From CALBPI01 sp038531945 (GTDB lineage: Bacteria; Pseudomonadota; Gammaproteobacteria; Steroidobacterales; Woeseiaceae), in the NCBI GenBank assembly GCA_038531945.1, contig JBCBBH010000002.1:248001-312000 (forward strand): 64,000 bases of DNA, in the 5' to 3' direction. Made by a program: the position numbers and the translations under genes. The notes beneath the pieces are model-generated. The model was given only the letters and a program-made list of their open reading frames with translations. It had not been told where the DNA came from and searched no databases. Of the stretch, positions 1 to 6,921 are shown in pieces. How positions within the stretch are numbered: position 1 is the stretch's first letter; each line of letters begins with the position of its first letter.

Positions 1-12
1 GGATGGCCCGAG

Positions 13-34
13 TCAATTCCACCCATCACCACCA
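13..34 (+). repeat. tRNA/tmRNA 3'-end-like direct repeat, copy 1
   Basis: These 22 nt recur exactly at 1772-1793. Read on the plus strand they fit a tRNA-type 3' end: a T-loop TTCRANY-like stretch, the 3' half of a T-stem, seven acceptor bases, A and CCA. In this copy the bases upstream do not pair as a T-stem, so it is not a working tRNA by itself. A terminator follows at once. Such fragments usually mark attachment sites left by elements that integrate into tRNA or ssrA genes; that origin is inference. Confidence 0.6.
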
Positions 35-47
35 CTTAACTTGCTGA

Positions 48-80
48 CCTAGCGGGCAATGTTGCCGCTAGGCCGGTTTT
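48..80 (+). terminator. Rho-independent terminator
   Basis: An 11-bp stem with one bulged G (arms 48-59 and 62-72), a 2-nt loop and a CCGGTTTT tail. It terminates plus-strand transcription coming from outside the window and directly follows the tRNA-like repeat, as a terminator follows a stable-RNA gene. Confidence 0.75.
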
Positions 81-104
81 GAAGTCTCACAGTGACCTTT
101 TCGG

Positions 105-848
105 TCAGATTTCGACTACGAAATCCGGAATGAACTGGTCGTTGTACTCGTCCGGATAGCCCTTCGGATTGCACAGAACCCTGGTATCCCCCAGCGTGTA
201 GTCGCTTGGCGCGTGCAAGTGACCATGGATCCACAGACTGGCCTGTGACTCTTCCACAAAAGTGTCGAGATCCGAAACATAAGCGGCGCTCATCAGGTCG
301 TCATGTTTTGAGGCTGGTAGAGACTTCCGGCTCGGCGCGTGGTGTGTAACGACGACCACGTCACCGGCCGTTTCTTCCAGCCGCCCTTTTAGCCATCTCT
401 TCGATCGATGATGAATGACCGCGGTATCGATGGATCTGAGGCGACTGTACTTAGGACTCACGCGAATCTTCTTGTAGTCGGTCATTTTCTGCGTAGCTTC
501 GTAGCCGGCGATCCGTGGGTCTCCGAACAGCTCGAAATCGGTCCAGAATGTGGTCCCCAAGAAGGTCACCCCGTCGAGCGACAAAGACTCTTGCTCCAGG
601 ATGTGCACATTTGTCCCTTGGGCAAATTCGCGAAGTTTCTCGGTGAACCTGGGAATCGCTTTGCCGTAGTACTCATGGTTGCCTAGTACATAGATGACAG
701 GCTTGTCGGGAAACTGGCGAACAGCCCAATCGAGACCGTTTCGCCCGACGTGGATATCGCCCGCCAGAATAACGACATCCGCGTCAGTTGCTGGTGCATC
801 GAAAAACTCGAACTCGACATGGATGTCACTGAGAACGTGTAGTTTCAT
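105..848 (-). CDS. Metallophosphoesterase (calcineurin-like)
   Basis: A protein of 247 residues that I read as a cytosolic calcineurin-like phosphoesterase. The metal-binding motifs occur in family order: DIHVEF near residue 8, GDIH near 32, GNHEYY near 56, THHAPS in the second half and GHLH before the C-terminus. The longer open frame reaches 1001, but the ATG at 846-848 begins directly with the MKLHVLSDIH strand typical of the family, so I start there. It is the last gene of a minus-strand group after a barstar-like gene and a DUF5063 gene. The substrate cannot be deduced; phosphodiesters or nucleotides are usual. Confidence 0.85.
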   Translation of the reverse strand: MKLHVLSDIHVEFEFFDAPATDADVVILAGDIHVGRNGLDWAVRQFPDKPVIYVLGNHEYYGKAIPRFTEKLREFAQGTNVHILEQESLSLDGVTFLGTTFWTDFELFGDPRIAGYEATQKMTDYKKIRVSPKYSRLRSIDTAVIHHRSKRWLKGRLEETAGDVVVVTHHAPSRKSLPASKHDDLMSAAYVSDLDTFVEESQASLWIHGHLHAPSDYTLGDTRVLCNPKGYPDEYNDQFIPDFVVEI

Positions 849-876
849 CGCAGCCAGCGCCTGTAGCGTCGAATTA

Positions 877-1224
877 TCAAGAGTGCGACCGAAAATACGA
901 CAGGGCGAGAACCGGCTGTTCACCAACATCGATCCGTCTGAAGTTAACGAACGCCACACCGTCGACAATCGCCTCGAGGAACTCCACACGATCACCGGCA
1001 AGTTCGTCTACATTTTCGAGTTCAATAGTGAGGACGCCACCAGGCGGGCAATGAATGCTTGTCATTCCGTCGTCAGGAGTGTCGATGCTTGTCATGCAAT
1101 CATTCCAGGCGTCCATATTCCGACCATAGAAGTCCGGAAACGCAAACACCCGATCAAACTCGTCGTGGAAAGACGGCCAATCGGTGATCCGACTGCAATC
1201 TATCTTCGCCAGGGAAACGATCAT
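877..1224 (-). CDS. Barstar-like ribonuclease inhibitor
   Basis: A protein of 115 residues of the barstar fold. The stretch DFYGRNMDAWNDCM (about residues 31-44) matches the conserved barnase-binding helix of the family, where Asp and neighbouring aromatics plug the RNase active site. The usual length of barstar homologues is 90-130 residues. No barnase-like toxin is visible nearby, so this is an orphan immunity gene. It starts six bases below the stop of the DUF5063 gene and is followed by the phosphoesterase, so all three are probably one transcript. The family assignment is good; the cognate nuclease is unknown. Confidence 0.8.
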   Translation of the reverse strand: MIVSLAKIDCSRITDWPSFHDEFDRVFAFPDFYGRNMDAWNDCMTSIDTPDDGMTSIHCPPGGVLTIELENVDELAGDRVEFLEAIVDGVAFVNFRRIDVGEQPVLALSYFRSHS

Positions 1225-1229
1225 CAGAC

Positions 1230-1709
1230 TTACTCCGCCAGGTCTCGATCAAGCGCGAGCGCGTCGAGATAAAGCTGAAACTCCCTCAAATGCCTGCGCC
1301 AGTGAGTTTCGTAGCTTTGCTGCAAATGGAACAGCGCTTTCGCTTCGCTCGTATTAGTCCAGTACCACTCAACGTCATAGAGGTCCCTGGCAATGTCAGC
1401 TAGATCATCGATTGCGTCGCCGACGATAGCGCCAGCCTCACCGATGTTCGAAGTAATCGGATCCGCTACGTTGTAGTAGCCATAGTTGGGAAATCGCTTG
1501 GAAACCAGCTTGCGAAGGTCGCCGTAGCTCTGGCCTGACGAGTCAGGATAGTCGGTCTCGTCAAACGTGAACGACACGAAAGACTGCGCCAGCGCCAGCC
1601 GGTCCAAAACGGGCAAAAGACGGCTCTCGGCGTCCTCAGACGTGCCATCGGTTGACTCAACGAGGTTTAGGAAGTCGCGTATGGCGTCTCTAATGTCTCC
1701 CGAATTCAT
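1230..1709 (-). CDS. DUF5063 domain protein
   Basis: An acidic protein of 159 residues with no signal peptide or membrane segment. The block VADPITSNIGEAGAIVGD followed by AIDDLADIARDL is what I recognise as DUF5063, a helical family of unknown function often seen beside small immunity or regulatory genes. It begins just below the second tRNA-like repeat and is the first gene of the module with the barstar-like protein (6-bp gap) and the phosphoesterase. The function is unknown; position beside barstar hints at an immunity or toxin-neutralising role, which is inference only. Confidence 0.7.
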   Translation of the reverse strand: MNSGDIRDAIRDFLNLVESTDGTSEDAESRLLPVLDRLALAQSFVSFTFDETDYPDSSGQSYGDLRKLVSKRFPNYGYYNVADPITSNIGEAGAIVGDAIDDLADIARDLYDVEWYWTNTSEAKALFHLQQSYETHWRRHLREFQLYLDALALDRDLAE

Positions 1710-1771
1710 TAGTCAACGATAGCGGTTGACATCCGGGCACGCTAGAGCCACCTGATGTGGATAATCGTGGT

Positions 1772-1793
1772 TCAATTCCACCCATCACCACCA
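1772..1793 (+). repeat. tRNA/tmRNA 3'-end-like direct repeat, copy 2
   Basis: An exact copy of 13-34. Here the preceding bases 1766-1770 give a plausible T-stem (four of five pairs) around the loop TTCAATT, followed by seven acceptor bases, A and CCA. No 5' acceptor half or anticodon arm is found in the 90 bp upstream, so this is a 3' fragment and not a complete tRNA. With copy 1 it brackets exactly the phosphoesterase-barstar-DUF5063 module. Confidence 0.6.
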
Positions 1794-1802
1794 AACGCAA
1801 AA

Positions 1803-1828
1803 GACACCCAGTGGGGTGCCTGTTCTTA
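1803..1828 (+). terminator. Weak terminator-like hairpin
   Basis: A seven-base stem with one mismatch (1803-1809 with 1814-1820) followed by TGTTCTT. It sits ten bases after the CCA of repeat copy 2, the same arrangement as at copy 1 but with an unrelated sequence. Confidence 0.35.
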
Positions 1829-1833
1829 GCTTA

Positions 1834-2259
1834 CTAAACTTCGCGGCTGACGAGCTTCGAAACAACGTTGTACGCACCATGCTGCACGGTTACCGCGCAT
1901 AACACCGCGAAATAGATCTCCAGATATCTACTCTTGGATGATGTGTATGTAGCCGGATCGCCAATGAGCAGTGGACCCAAAGCAAAAAGCAGGAGCAACG
2001 CATAGGCTTTCCAGAAAATTCGAAAGTAGGTAATTGCTTTTGTGGCATTTTCACCTTCGAAACGACGCTCTAATGCGACGATGGATAGCGTCAGCACACC
2101 AACAGCCGCAAAGTCGATAAACAGACCTAGATCGACCGCGCAAATTCGCAACTGACGACACACAAAATATCCGACGTCTTGTGGGATACGACTGGTAACA
2201 ACACTTGTGACGAGGCCACTACCAACCAGCACCAACCATCCCAGACCACTTGTTGCCAA
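1834..2259 (-). CDS. Small integral membrane protein, unknown
   Basis: A protein of 141 residues with about four hydrophobic segments (roughly residues 4-20, 40-62, 82-101 and 112-132) and a short charged loop RRFEGENATK between the second and third. I recognise no family. The start used is the ATG at the 5' end of the frame, with no strong ribosome-binding site. It lies alone between the tRNA-like repeat and the peroxiredoxin gene, on the minus strand. The hydrophobic pattern supports a real protein; a function cannot be given. Confidence 0.55.
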   Translation of the reverse strand: MATSGLGWLVLVGSGLVTSVVTSRIPQDVGYFVCRQLRICAVDLGLFIDFAAVGVLTLSIVALERRFEGENATKAITYFRIFWKAYALLLLFALGPLLIGDPATYTSSKSRYLEIYFAVLCAVTVQHGAYNVVSKLVSREV

Positions 2260-2399
2260 ATCAGACCTCCGTCAGATCGGACTGTTCTCTCCCGCCAGAC
2301 AAGTATGCGGATATCAGGAACACTAGGCGTAATGATCTTGAAACACCATAGGTGCCGCTCGTTCCATGATCGCGCCCCGGTAGTCGGGGCGCTTTCTCT

Positions 2400-2933
2400 T
2401 CACCGATACGTCCCGCGTATCGGGTAGTTGTTCTCCGGATTTCGGATCCATTCCAGACCGGAGACAAAAACTTCGAGGTCGGGTCGGGAGAACGGGTTGT
2501 TGGAGAGATCGGTCACTTGAATTTGACCATCTGCGTTGATGACGAATAAGGCAGGTTCGGCGAAATTGTGGTCGGTTTCCTGCTCCGATCGCGGTATCGA
2601 GATGTAGACCCCGAGATTCTGCATCTGCTCGAGCGTGAGGCCATGAAACAGCGGGAAATTCACGTCGAGTTGTTCCATGTGCGCTTCGAGTTGGTCGCGG
2701 CTGTCCGCGGATACTGCCGCAATATCAACGCCGATATCCGCAAGTCGCTGACGGAAGCAGGCGAGGGCGTTCAAGTACTTGGTGCAAAGTGGGCAATGTC
2801 GTCCGCGATAGATCACAACCATCTGCCAGTCGTTGTCGCCAGTGGGTCGGCTGATATCAACGGACTCTCCGTCTAGGCGGAAAACCGGCAGGCGTGGGAA
2901 ATCGCTACCGGCATGAAGCTTTTGGGTGTGCAT
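2400..2933 (-). CDS. Peroxiredoxin-like protein (AhpC/TSA superfamily)
   Basis: A cytosolic protein of 177 residues with a thioredoxin fold. The motif YRGRHCPLCTKYL (about residues 43-55) holds a CxxC pair at the position of the peroxidatic cysteine. Later stretches AVSADSRDQ and PALFVINADGQI fit the central strands of the AhpC/TSA superfamily. It probably reduces peroxides or disulfides with a thiol donor. It is divergently arranged with an HxlR regulator 94 bp away; HxlR proteins commonly control neighbouring redox genes, so regulation by that protein is likely but inferred. Confidence 0.8.
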   Translation of the reverse strand: MHTQKLHAGSDFPRLPVFRLDGESVDISRPTGDNDWQMVVIYRGRHCPLCTKYLNALACFRQRLADIGVDIAAVSADSRDQLEAHMEQLDVNFPLFHGLTLEQMQNLGVYISIPRSEQETDHNFAEPALFVINADGQIQVTDLSNNPFSRPDLEVFVSGLEWIRNPENNYPIRGTYR

Positions 2934-3027
2934 CGTTGCGTCCTCGTGTTTGTTTTACGTGATCGCGGCATACTGCTAGCCTAAGGCACTGTTTTCAACC
3001 AGTTTACTTTTTGTTACCTAGCTTCTG

Positions 3028-3384
3028 ATGTCAGTCACACCCAACGCACAACGTTCCGATCAATCCATCGGTTTGGAGCCCTGTCTGGAACCGTGCCCGA
3101 TCGAGCGCGGTATGCGACTGATCGGCGGCAAATGGAAAGGCTCCATTTTGTGGCACCTGAAAGATGGGCCGGTTCGATTCAACGATCTTGCGCGTCAACT
3201 CGGTGGGGCAAGTAAGAAGATGGTGAATCAGCGTCTGAAGGAGATGGAGGCCCTGGGCCTTGTAGAGCGGCAGGTGCTCAGCACGCGACCGATTGCCGTC
3301 GCGTACTCCATCACAGAGTTCGGCAGGTCGGCGCTCGGAGTGCTTGATCAGTTGCGTGCCTGGTCTGAGGAACACGAAGTATAA
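3028..3384 (+). CDS. HxlR-family transcriptional regulator
   Basis: A DNA-binding protein of 118 residues. The winged-helix core starts at CPIERGMRLIGGKWKGSI (about residues 24-41), the HxlR signature with a Cys in the N-terminal helix, and continues with MVNQRLKEMEALGLVER, the recognition helix and wing, and YSITEFG. HxlR regulators often sense electrophiles or disulfide stress through the N-terminal Cys, and two Cys residues (20 and 24) are present here. The divergent peroxiredoxin-like gene is the obvious target. The 94-bp intergenic region should carry the operator, but I could not pick out a clear palindrome. Confidence 0.9.
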   Translation: MSVTPNAQRSDQSIGLEPCLEPCPIERGMRLIGGKWKGSILWHLKDGPVRFNDLARQLGGASKKMVNQRLKEMEALGLVERQVLSTRPIAVAYSITEFGRSALGVLDQLRAWSEEHEV

Positions 3385-3479
3385 CGTTTGAGCAGATCGT
3401 GGTTTTCGCAGACTCCGCGCGGGACGTTGGTCGGTGCCCTGGGTTCAGCGAATAGGCGAGGCCATATGGGTGACACCGA

Positions 3480-4730
3480 CTAGGGTATAAACTCAGGCAG
3501 GTCTTCAACGCGCGCCGGATCAAAAGGTTGATTGCCGAACAGGCCAGGGTAGTAGAAGTTGCGCAATTCGCTGTGGAATAGCCGTACGCGATTCTCATAG
3601 GCGAGTACGGATTGCATATCGGTGGCGGCGAGATTCTGAAGTTGCCGTTCGAGCAGCGCAGGTGGCGCGGCGAGGGCAAACAGGCTCGCTAGCCGGTCGC
3701 GTTCGACTCGCCCTTCGCGATAGTCATCGGACAGCGATTCTGCGGTTTGATCGCCGACTTGTTGAAACGCGTAGTACCAACCCCACTCGAATCCGTCGCC
3801 TGTGTATTCATAGCCCGTCCATTCCGGATGCCGTGCGTAAAAAGGCGTCATCGTCGCAGACACCGGTAGATCCCAGGCGTCATTGACCGCCTCGCGCTGC
3901 GTCATCAGGATGTCGGCGCCCTCTGGGATTGGTACCAGGTGTTCGATCAACACGCGGCTGCCCGCAGGAATGATCGTGCTTAGCAAAATCCAGATACCAA
4001 CAAGACTTGCCAGGATCGTTTGCGCGTTGCGATCCCGACTGGCGACCCACGAGCAGACGATCGTCCAGAAGATGCCGTAGGCGATGACCCACGCAGCGGC
4101 GGTTGCCAGGGTGAACGCCGATGTTCCGCTGACGATGCCGCCGAACGTTAAGGGAATGATCGCCGCGATCAGAACTCCGGCAGAGCGGACCAACGCTCTG
4201 TATCGCCAAAGTGAACGATCATCGGCCACCGACGCGACGAGCAGGTTGAATCGTCCGGCGCTCCGTTCGCTCGCCTGCATGTCGTGCAGAATGAAAATCA
4301 GAATCAGTGGCAGAACAAAAGCCACAAAAAATGCGAAATCGAACCGTCCAACCAGAGCAAGTTCGGGGTTGCCCGGATCGTGTTCGTAGATTTGCCCCTC
4401 AAGCGCGAGCATCCGAATGCGATGTTTCCACGATGACGTATCTCGTTGTCCGAGTGCCGCGAACGCAAAATTCGACGGCGCATCGTGAGTGAGGTGGAAG
4501 CTGTAGTACGCCGCAGCACCCCAGTCGCTCTGCGACGTGAACTGTTCAGTCCGATCTGTGCGGTCAGATTCGCTCAGGAACGCGATACTTTCTCGCTGCT
4601 GCTCGACCTCGGCGATGCCCGACCAGACCGCAAACGATGCGGCGCCCAGCACGACCAAAATCCAGGTCACGAATGCCCGGTCGCGGAGGACGAACCGCGC
4701 TTCTCGCTTCAACGAGTTCACCAGCGTCAC
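3480..4730 (-). CDS. ABC-2 type permease (DUF3526-like), second subunit
   Basis: An inner-membrane protein of about 416 residues. One hydrophobic segment near the N-terminus is followed by a long periplasmic region, and a cluster of about five segments in the middle includes FAFFVAFVLPLILIFILHDM. This is the layout of DUF3526/NosY-type ABC-2 permeases. I choose the GTG at 4728-4730, which overlaps the TGA stop of the upstream permease (GTGA), over the earlier in-frame ATG at 4784. It is the last gene of the TonB receptor-ATPase-permease-permease operon and should form the transport channel with the other permease and the ATPase. The direction and substrate of transport are unknown. Confidence 0.8.
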   Translation of the reverse strand: MTLVNSLKREARFVLRDRAFVTWILVVLGAASFAVWSGIAEVEQQRESIAFLSESDRTDRTEQFTSQSDWGAAAYYSFHLTHDAPSNFAFAALGQRDTSSWKHRIRMLALEGQIYEHDPGNPELALVGRFDFAFFVAFVLPLILIFILHDMQASERSAGRFNLLVASVADDRSLWRYRALVRSAGVLIAAIIPLTFGGIVSGTSAFTLATAAAWVIAYGIFWTIVCSWVASRDRNAQTILASLVGIWILLSTIIPAGSRVLIEHLVPIPEGADILMTQREAVNDAWDLPVSATMTPFYARHPEWTGYEYTGDGFEWGWYYAFQQVGDQTAESLSDDYREGRVERDRLASLFALAAPPALLERQLQNLAATDMQSVLAYENRVRLFHSELRNFYYPGLFGNQPFDPARVEDLPEFIP

Positions 4731-6163
4731 GGCTTCAGTCTCATCCCTGCCCAGCTCAGTGAGGCTGCCAGTGCGATCAGCCACGCGATCAGCATTTGCA
4801 GCGATGAACTCGCCCGCGCCAGTCGCTCGGAAGCAGGCGCTGGCTCGTATTCGAATGTCTCGAGCACTTCCCAGTTAGAGGCGTCGACACGCGCCCGCCG
4901 AGAAGACGCCTCATCGCGATTTCGGTTGATATCGGCGGTGTAAGACAACTCTTCAGCGTGGACGCGATTGAGTCCCTGAACAAACTCGATCCGTAGTGCC
5001 TCAGCTTGTCGCAGGAAGCGGTGGTAATGCTCGAGATCTGTTCCTACGATGGCGCGGGATGCGGCGCCCAGCGCCAGTGTCGGGGTCAGCCAGCCGATAC
5101 GGTTCAACACGCGAGCCTGGCGGGATTCGGCCTGCATCCGCCGCTCGGCGTACTCATTCAGAGTCTCGGTTAGCTCTGCTTCGCTTCGGCCGGCGAGCAC
5201 CCCGCGAATATTAACGTCCAGGTCTTCGACACGTTCTACGCCTTCTTCCTCGAGCAGGCTGGCTTGTAAGGCGTCGTACACCGAGTCATCAACGTCATGG
5301 CCGTCGCCGAGGTCGCGGACCTCGTTCAACATCGTGAGTTCGGTTTCGATTTTCCCGGCTAACGGTTCAGCCCGCGATGTCGCATTCACTGCGATCGCTG
5401 GAAGCGCCAATGTCACCGTGAGCCAGCACGCCGCGAGTGTGGCGAGGACGGTCGTTCGTTTTTGCAGGACGGTCGAGACCAAAACGGTCAGGCCGATCCA
5501 GACGCAGAGGTAAAGTAAGTACAGGGCGACCAGGCTGACGGCAACTGACGCACTTTCTCCATCGCTCGTCGACCGCAACGCCGTGACTGCGAGCGGCACG
5601 ACAAGTAGCAGCGCGAACGAGAACAGTGCGAGCAGCTTGCCGGATATCAAAGCACCAGCGCTTGTTCCCTGGGCGAGCAATGGCGCGAGGGTGCGCGCCT
5701 CACGCTCACGGACGATCGCACCGTAGCCCAGAATAACGATCAACAGCGGTGCGAAGACCTGATAAATGACCGCTGGTGTTAACCATGACAGACCGCCCAG
5801 ATCTGCGCTGTTGACCGACGAGGAAAAGGTTGCAGAGTTCTGTCGGTGCCCCTCGAGAAACATCGCTTGACCCGTCACCGAGTCCAGTCCCGGATCGAAC
5901 GTTGCGAGAGGAGTGGGGGTGCGAAACACGTAATGCCCGTAGTGCACCATGCGGTGGGGGTGGCGATCGGGTTGGGAGAGAAACGTCTCTTCGGATTCCT
6001 CCTGATGGTGCGCTCGCGCTTCGGCGTCTGCCGCCACTCGCATGTTTGTCAGTACGCTGACAAACGCGAGTGTCAGGACAAACAGCGCCACCACCACCAG
6101 TGCCAATCGAGATCGACGCCAGTACCGCCATTCCGCTGCAGCGATGCTCAGTACGGCAGTCAT
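4727..6163 (-). CDS. ABC-2 type permease (DUF3526-like), first subunit
   Basis: An inner-membrane protein of 478 residues with the same design as the following gene: an N-terminal membrane anchor, a periplasmic part, then about five membrane segments (for example VIYQVFAPLLIVILGYGAIV near 130-150), and a last segment close to the C-terminus. The motif VREREARTLAPLLAQG after the first core segment is characteristic of ABC-2 permeases that couple to a separate ATPase. Its ATG overlaps the stop of the ATPase gene (ATGA) and its stop overlaps the GTG of the next permease, so the three are translationally coupled. Confidence 0.85.
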   Translation of the reverse strand: MTAVLSIAAAEWRYWRRSRLALVVVALFVLTLAFVSVLTNMRVAADAEARAHHQEESEETFLSQPDRHPHRMVHYGHYVFRTPTPLATFDPGLDSVTGQAMFLEGHRQNSATFSSSVNSADLGGLSWLTPAVIYQVFAPLLIVILGYGAIVREREARTLAPLLAQGTSAGALISGKLLALFSFALLLVVPLAVTALRSTSDGESASVAVSLVALYLLYLCVWIGLTVLVSTVLQKRTTVLATLAACWLTVTLALPAIAVNATSRAEPLAGKIETELTMLNEVRDLGDGHDVDDSVYDALQASLLEEEGVERVEDLDVNIRGVLAGRSEAELTETLNEYAERRMQAESRQARVLNRIGWLTPTLALGAASRAIVGTDLEHYHRFLRQAEALRIEFVQGLNRVHAEELSYTADINRNRDEASSRRARVDASNWEVLETFEYEPAPASERLARASSSLQMLIAWLIALAASLSWAGMRLKP

Positions 6164-6900
6164 TGGTCCACGGAAGTGTTGGCTGTTCGACCCGAGAACG
6201 CACGATGTACGGTTTCCGTTTCGATGCGCTGACCGTCGGCCGCGGAGAATTCCCCCACCAGTTTACCCTTGCGCAGCAAACCGATGCGATCAGCCACCTG
6301 ACAGGCACCGTAAACGTCGTGCGTCACCATCAATATCGTCTTGCCGGCATCAGCAAGGCCACGCACAAGATCGTGAAACTCATCGATGGCGCTTGGGTCA
6401 AGTCCTGACGTCGGCTCATCGAGAAGAAAGATATCGGTGTCGCGCAAGATGGCGACTGCAATAGCCACCTTTTGCCGCATGCCTTTGGAGTAGTCCTTGA
6501 GACGACGGGCTCGCGAATCGGGATCGAGTGATACTCGATCGAGCGTTGCGTCGATCGCTGCCTGATCTACTGTGCGCCCTGCGAGTTGCAGGAAATACTT
6601 GAGGTTCTCGTAGGCGTTCAGATGCTCGTAAAGAGACGCAGACTCTGGCAGATAGGCGATGGCTTCGCGTATCGCCTTGAGATTGGCGCTCACTTCCTTG
6701 CCGTCGACAGTGATCGTCCCGGACGTTGCCGTAAGAAAACCGAGGAAGCTCAAAAGTGTCGTCGATTTTCCGGCGCCGTTGCCACCCAGCAGCGCGTAGA
6801 CCTCGCCGGAGGCGACACTAAAAGAGATACCGCTCAGAACTTCCTTGTCCGAGCGGTAAATTTGCAAGTCCTCAGTTTGTAACCTTGCTGAGCGTTCCAT
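6160..6900 (-). CDS. ABC transporter ATP-binding protein
   Basis: A protein of 246 residues, the nucleotide-binding subunit. Walker A is GGNGAGKSTT (about 38-47), the signature is YSKGMRQK, Walker B is IFLLDEPTSGLD, and the switch His is in MVTHD. The sequence is of the CcmA/NosF class that serves ABC-2 permeases, which usually move compounds out of the cytoplasm or assist metal-site assembly. It starts 21 bp below the stop of the TonB receptor gene and overlaps the first permease by four bases. Confidence 0.95.
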   Translation of the reverse strand: MERSARLQTEDLQIYRSDKEVLSGISFSVASGEVYALLGGNGAGKSTTLLSFLGFLTATSGTITVDGKEVSANLKAIREAIAYLPESASLYEHLNAYENLKYFLQLAGRTVDQAAIDATLDRVSLDPDSRARRLKDYSKGMRQKVAIAVAILRDTDIFLLDEPTSGLDPSAIDEFHDLVRGLADAGKTILMVTHDVYGACQVADRIGLLRKGKLVGEFSAADGQRIETETVHRAFSGRTANTSVDQ

Positions 6901-6921
6901 GGCGTTGTGGTTGCCCGTCTA

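Noticed and set aside
1700..1793. Complete tRNA or tmRNA gene at repeat copy 2
   Set aside because: Only the 3' T-arm and acceptor half are present; no matching 5' acceptor strand, D-arm or anticodon arm lies upstream.
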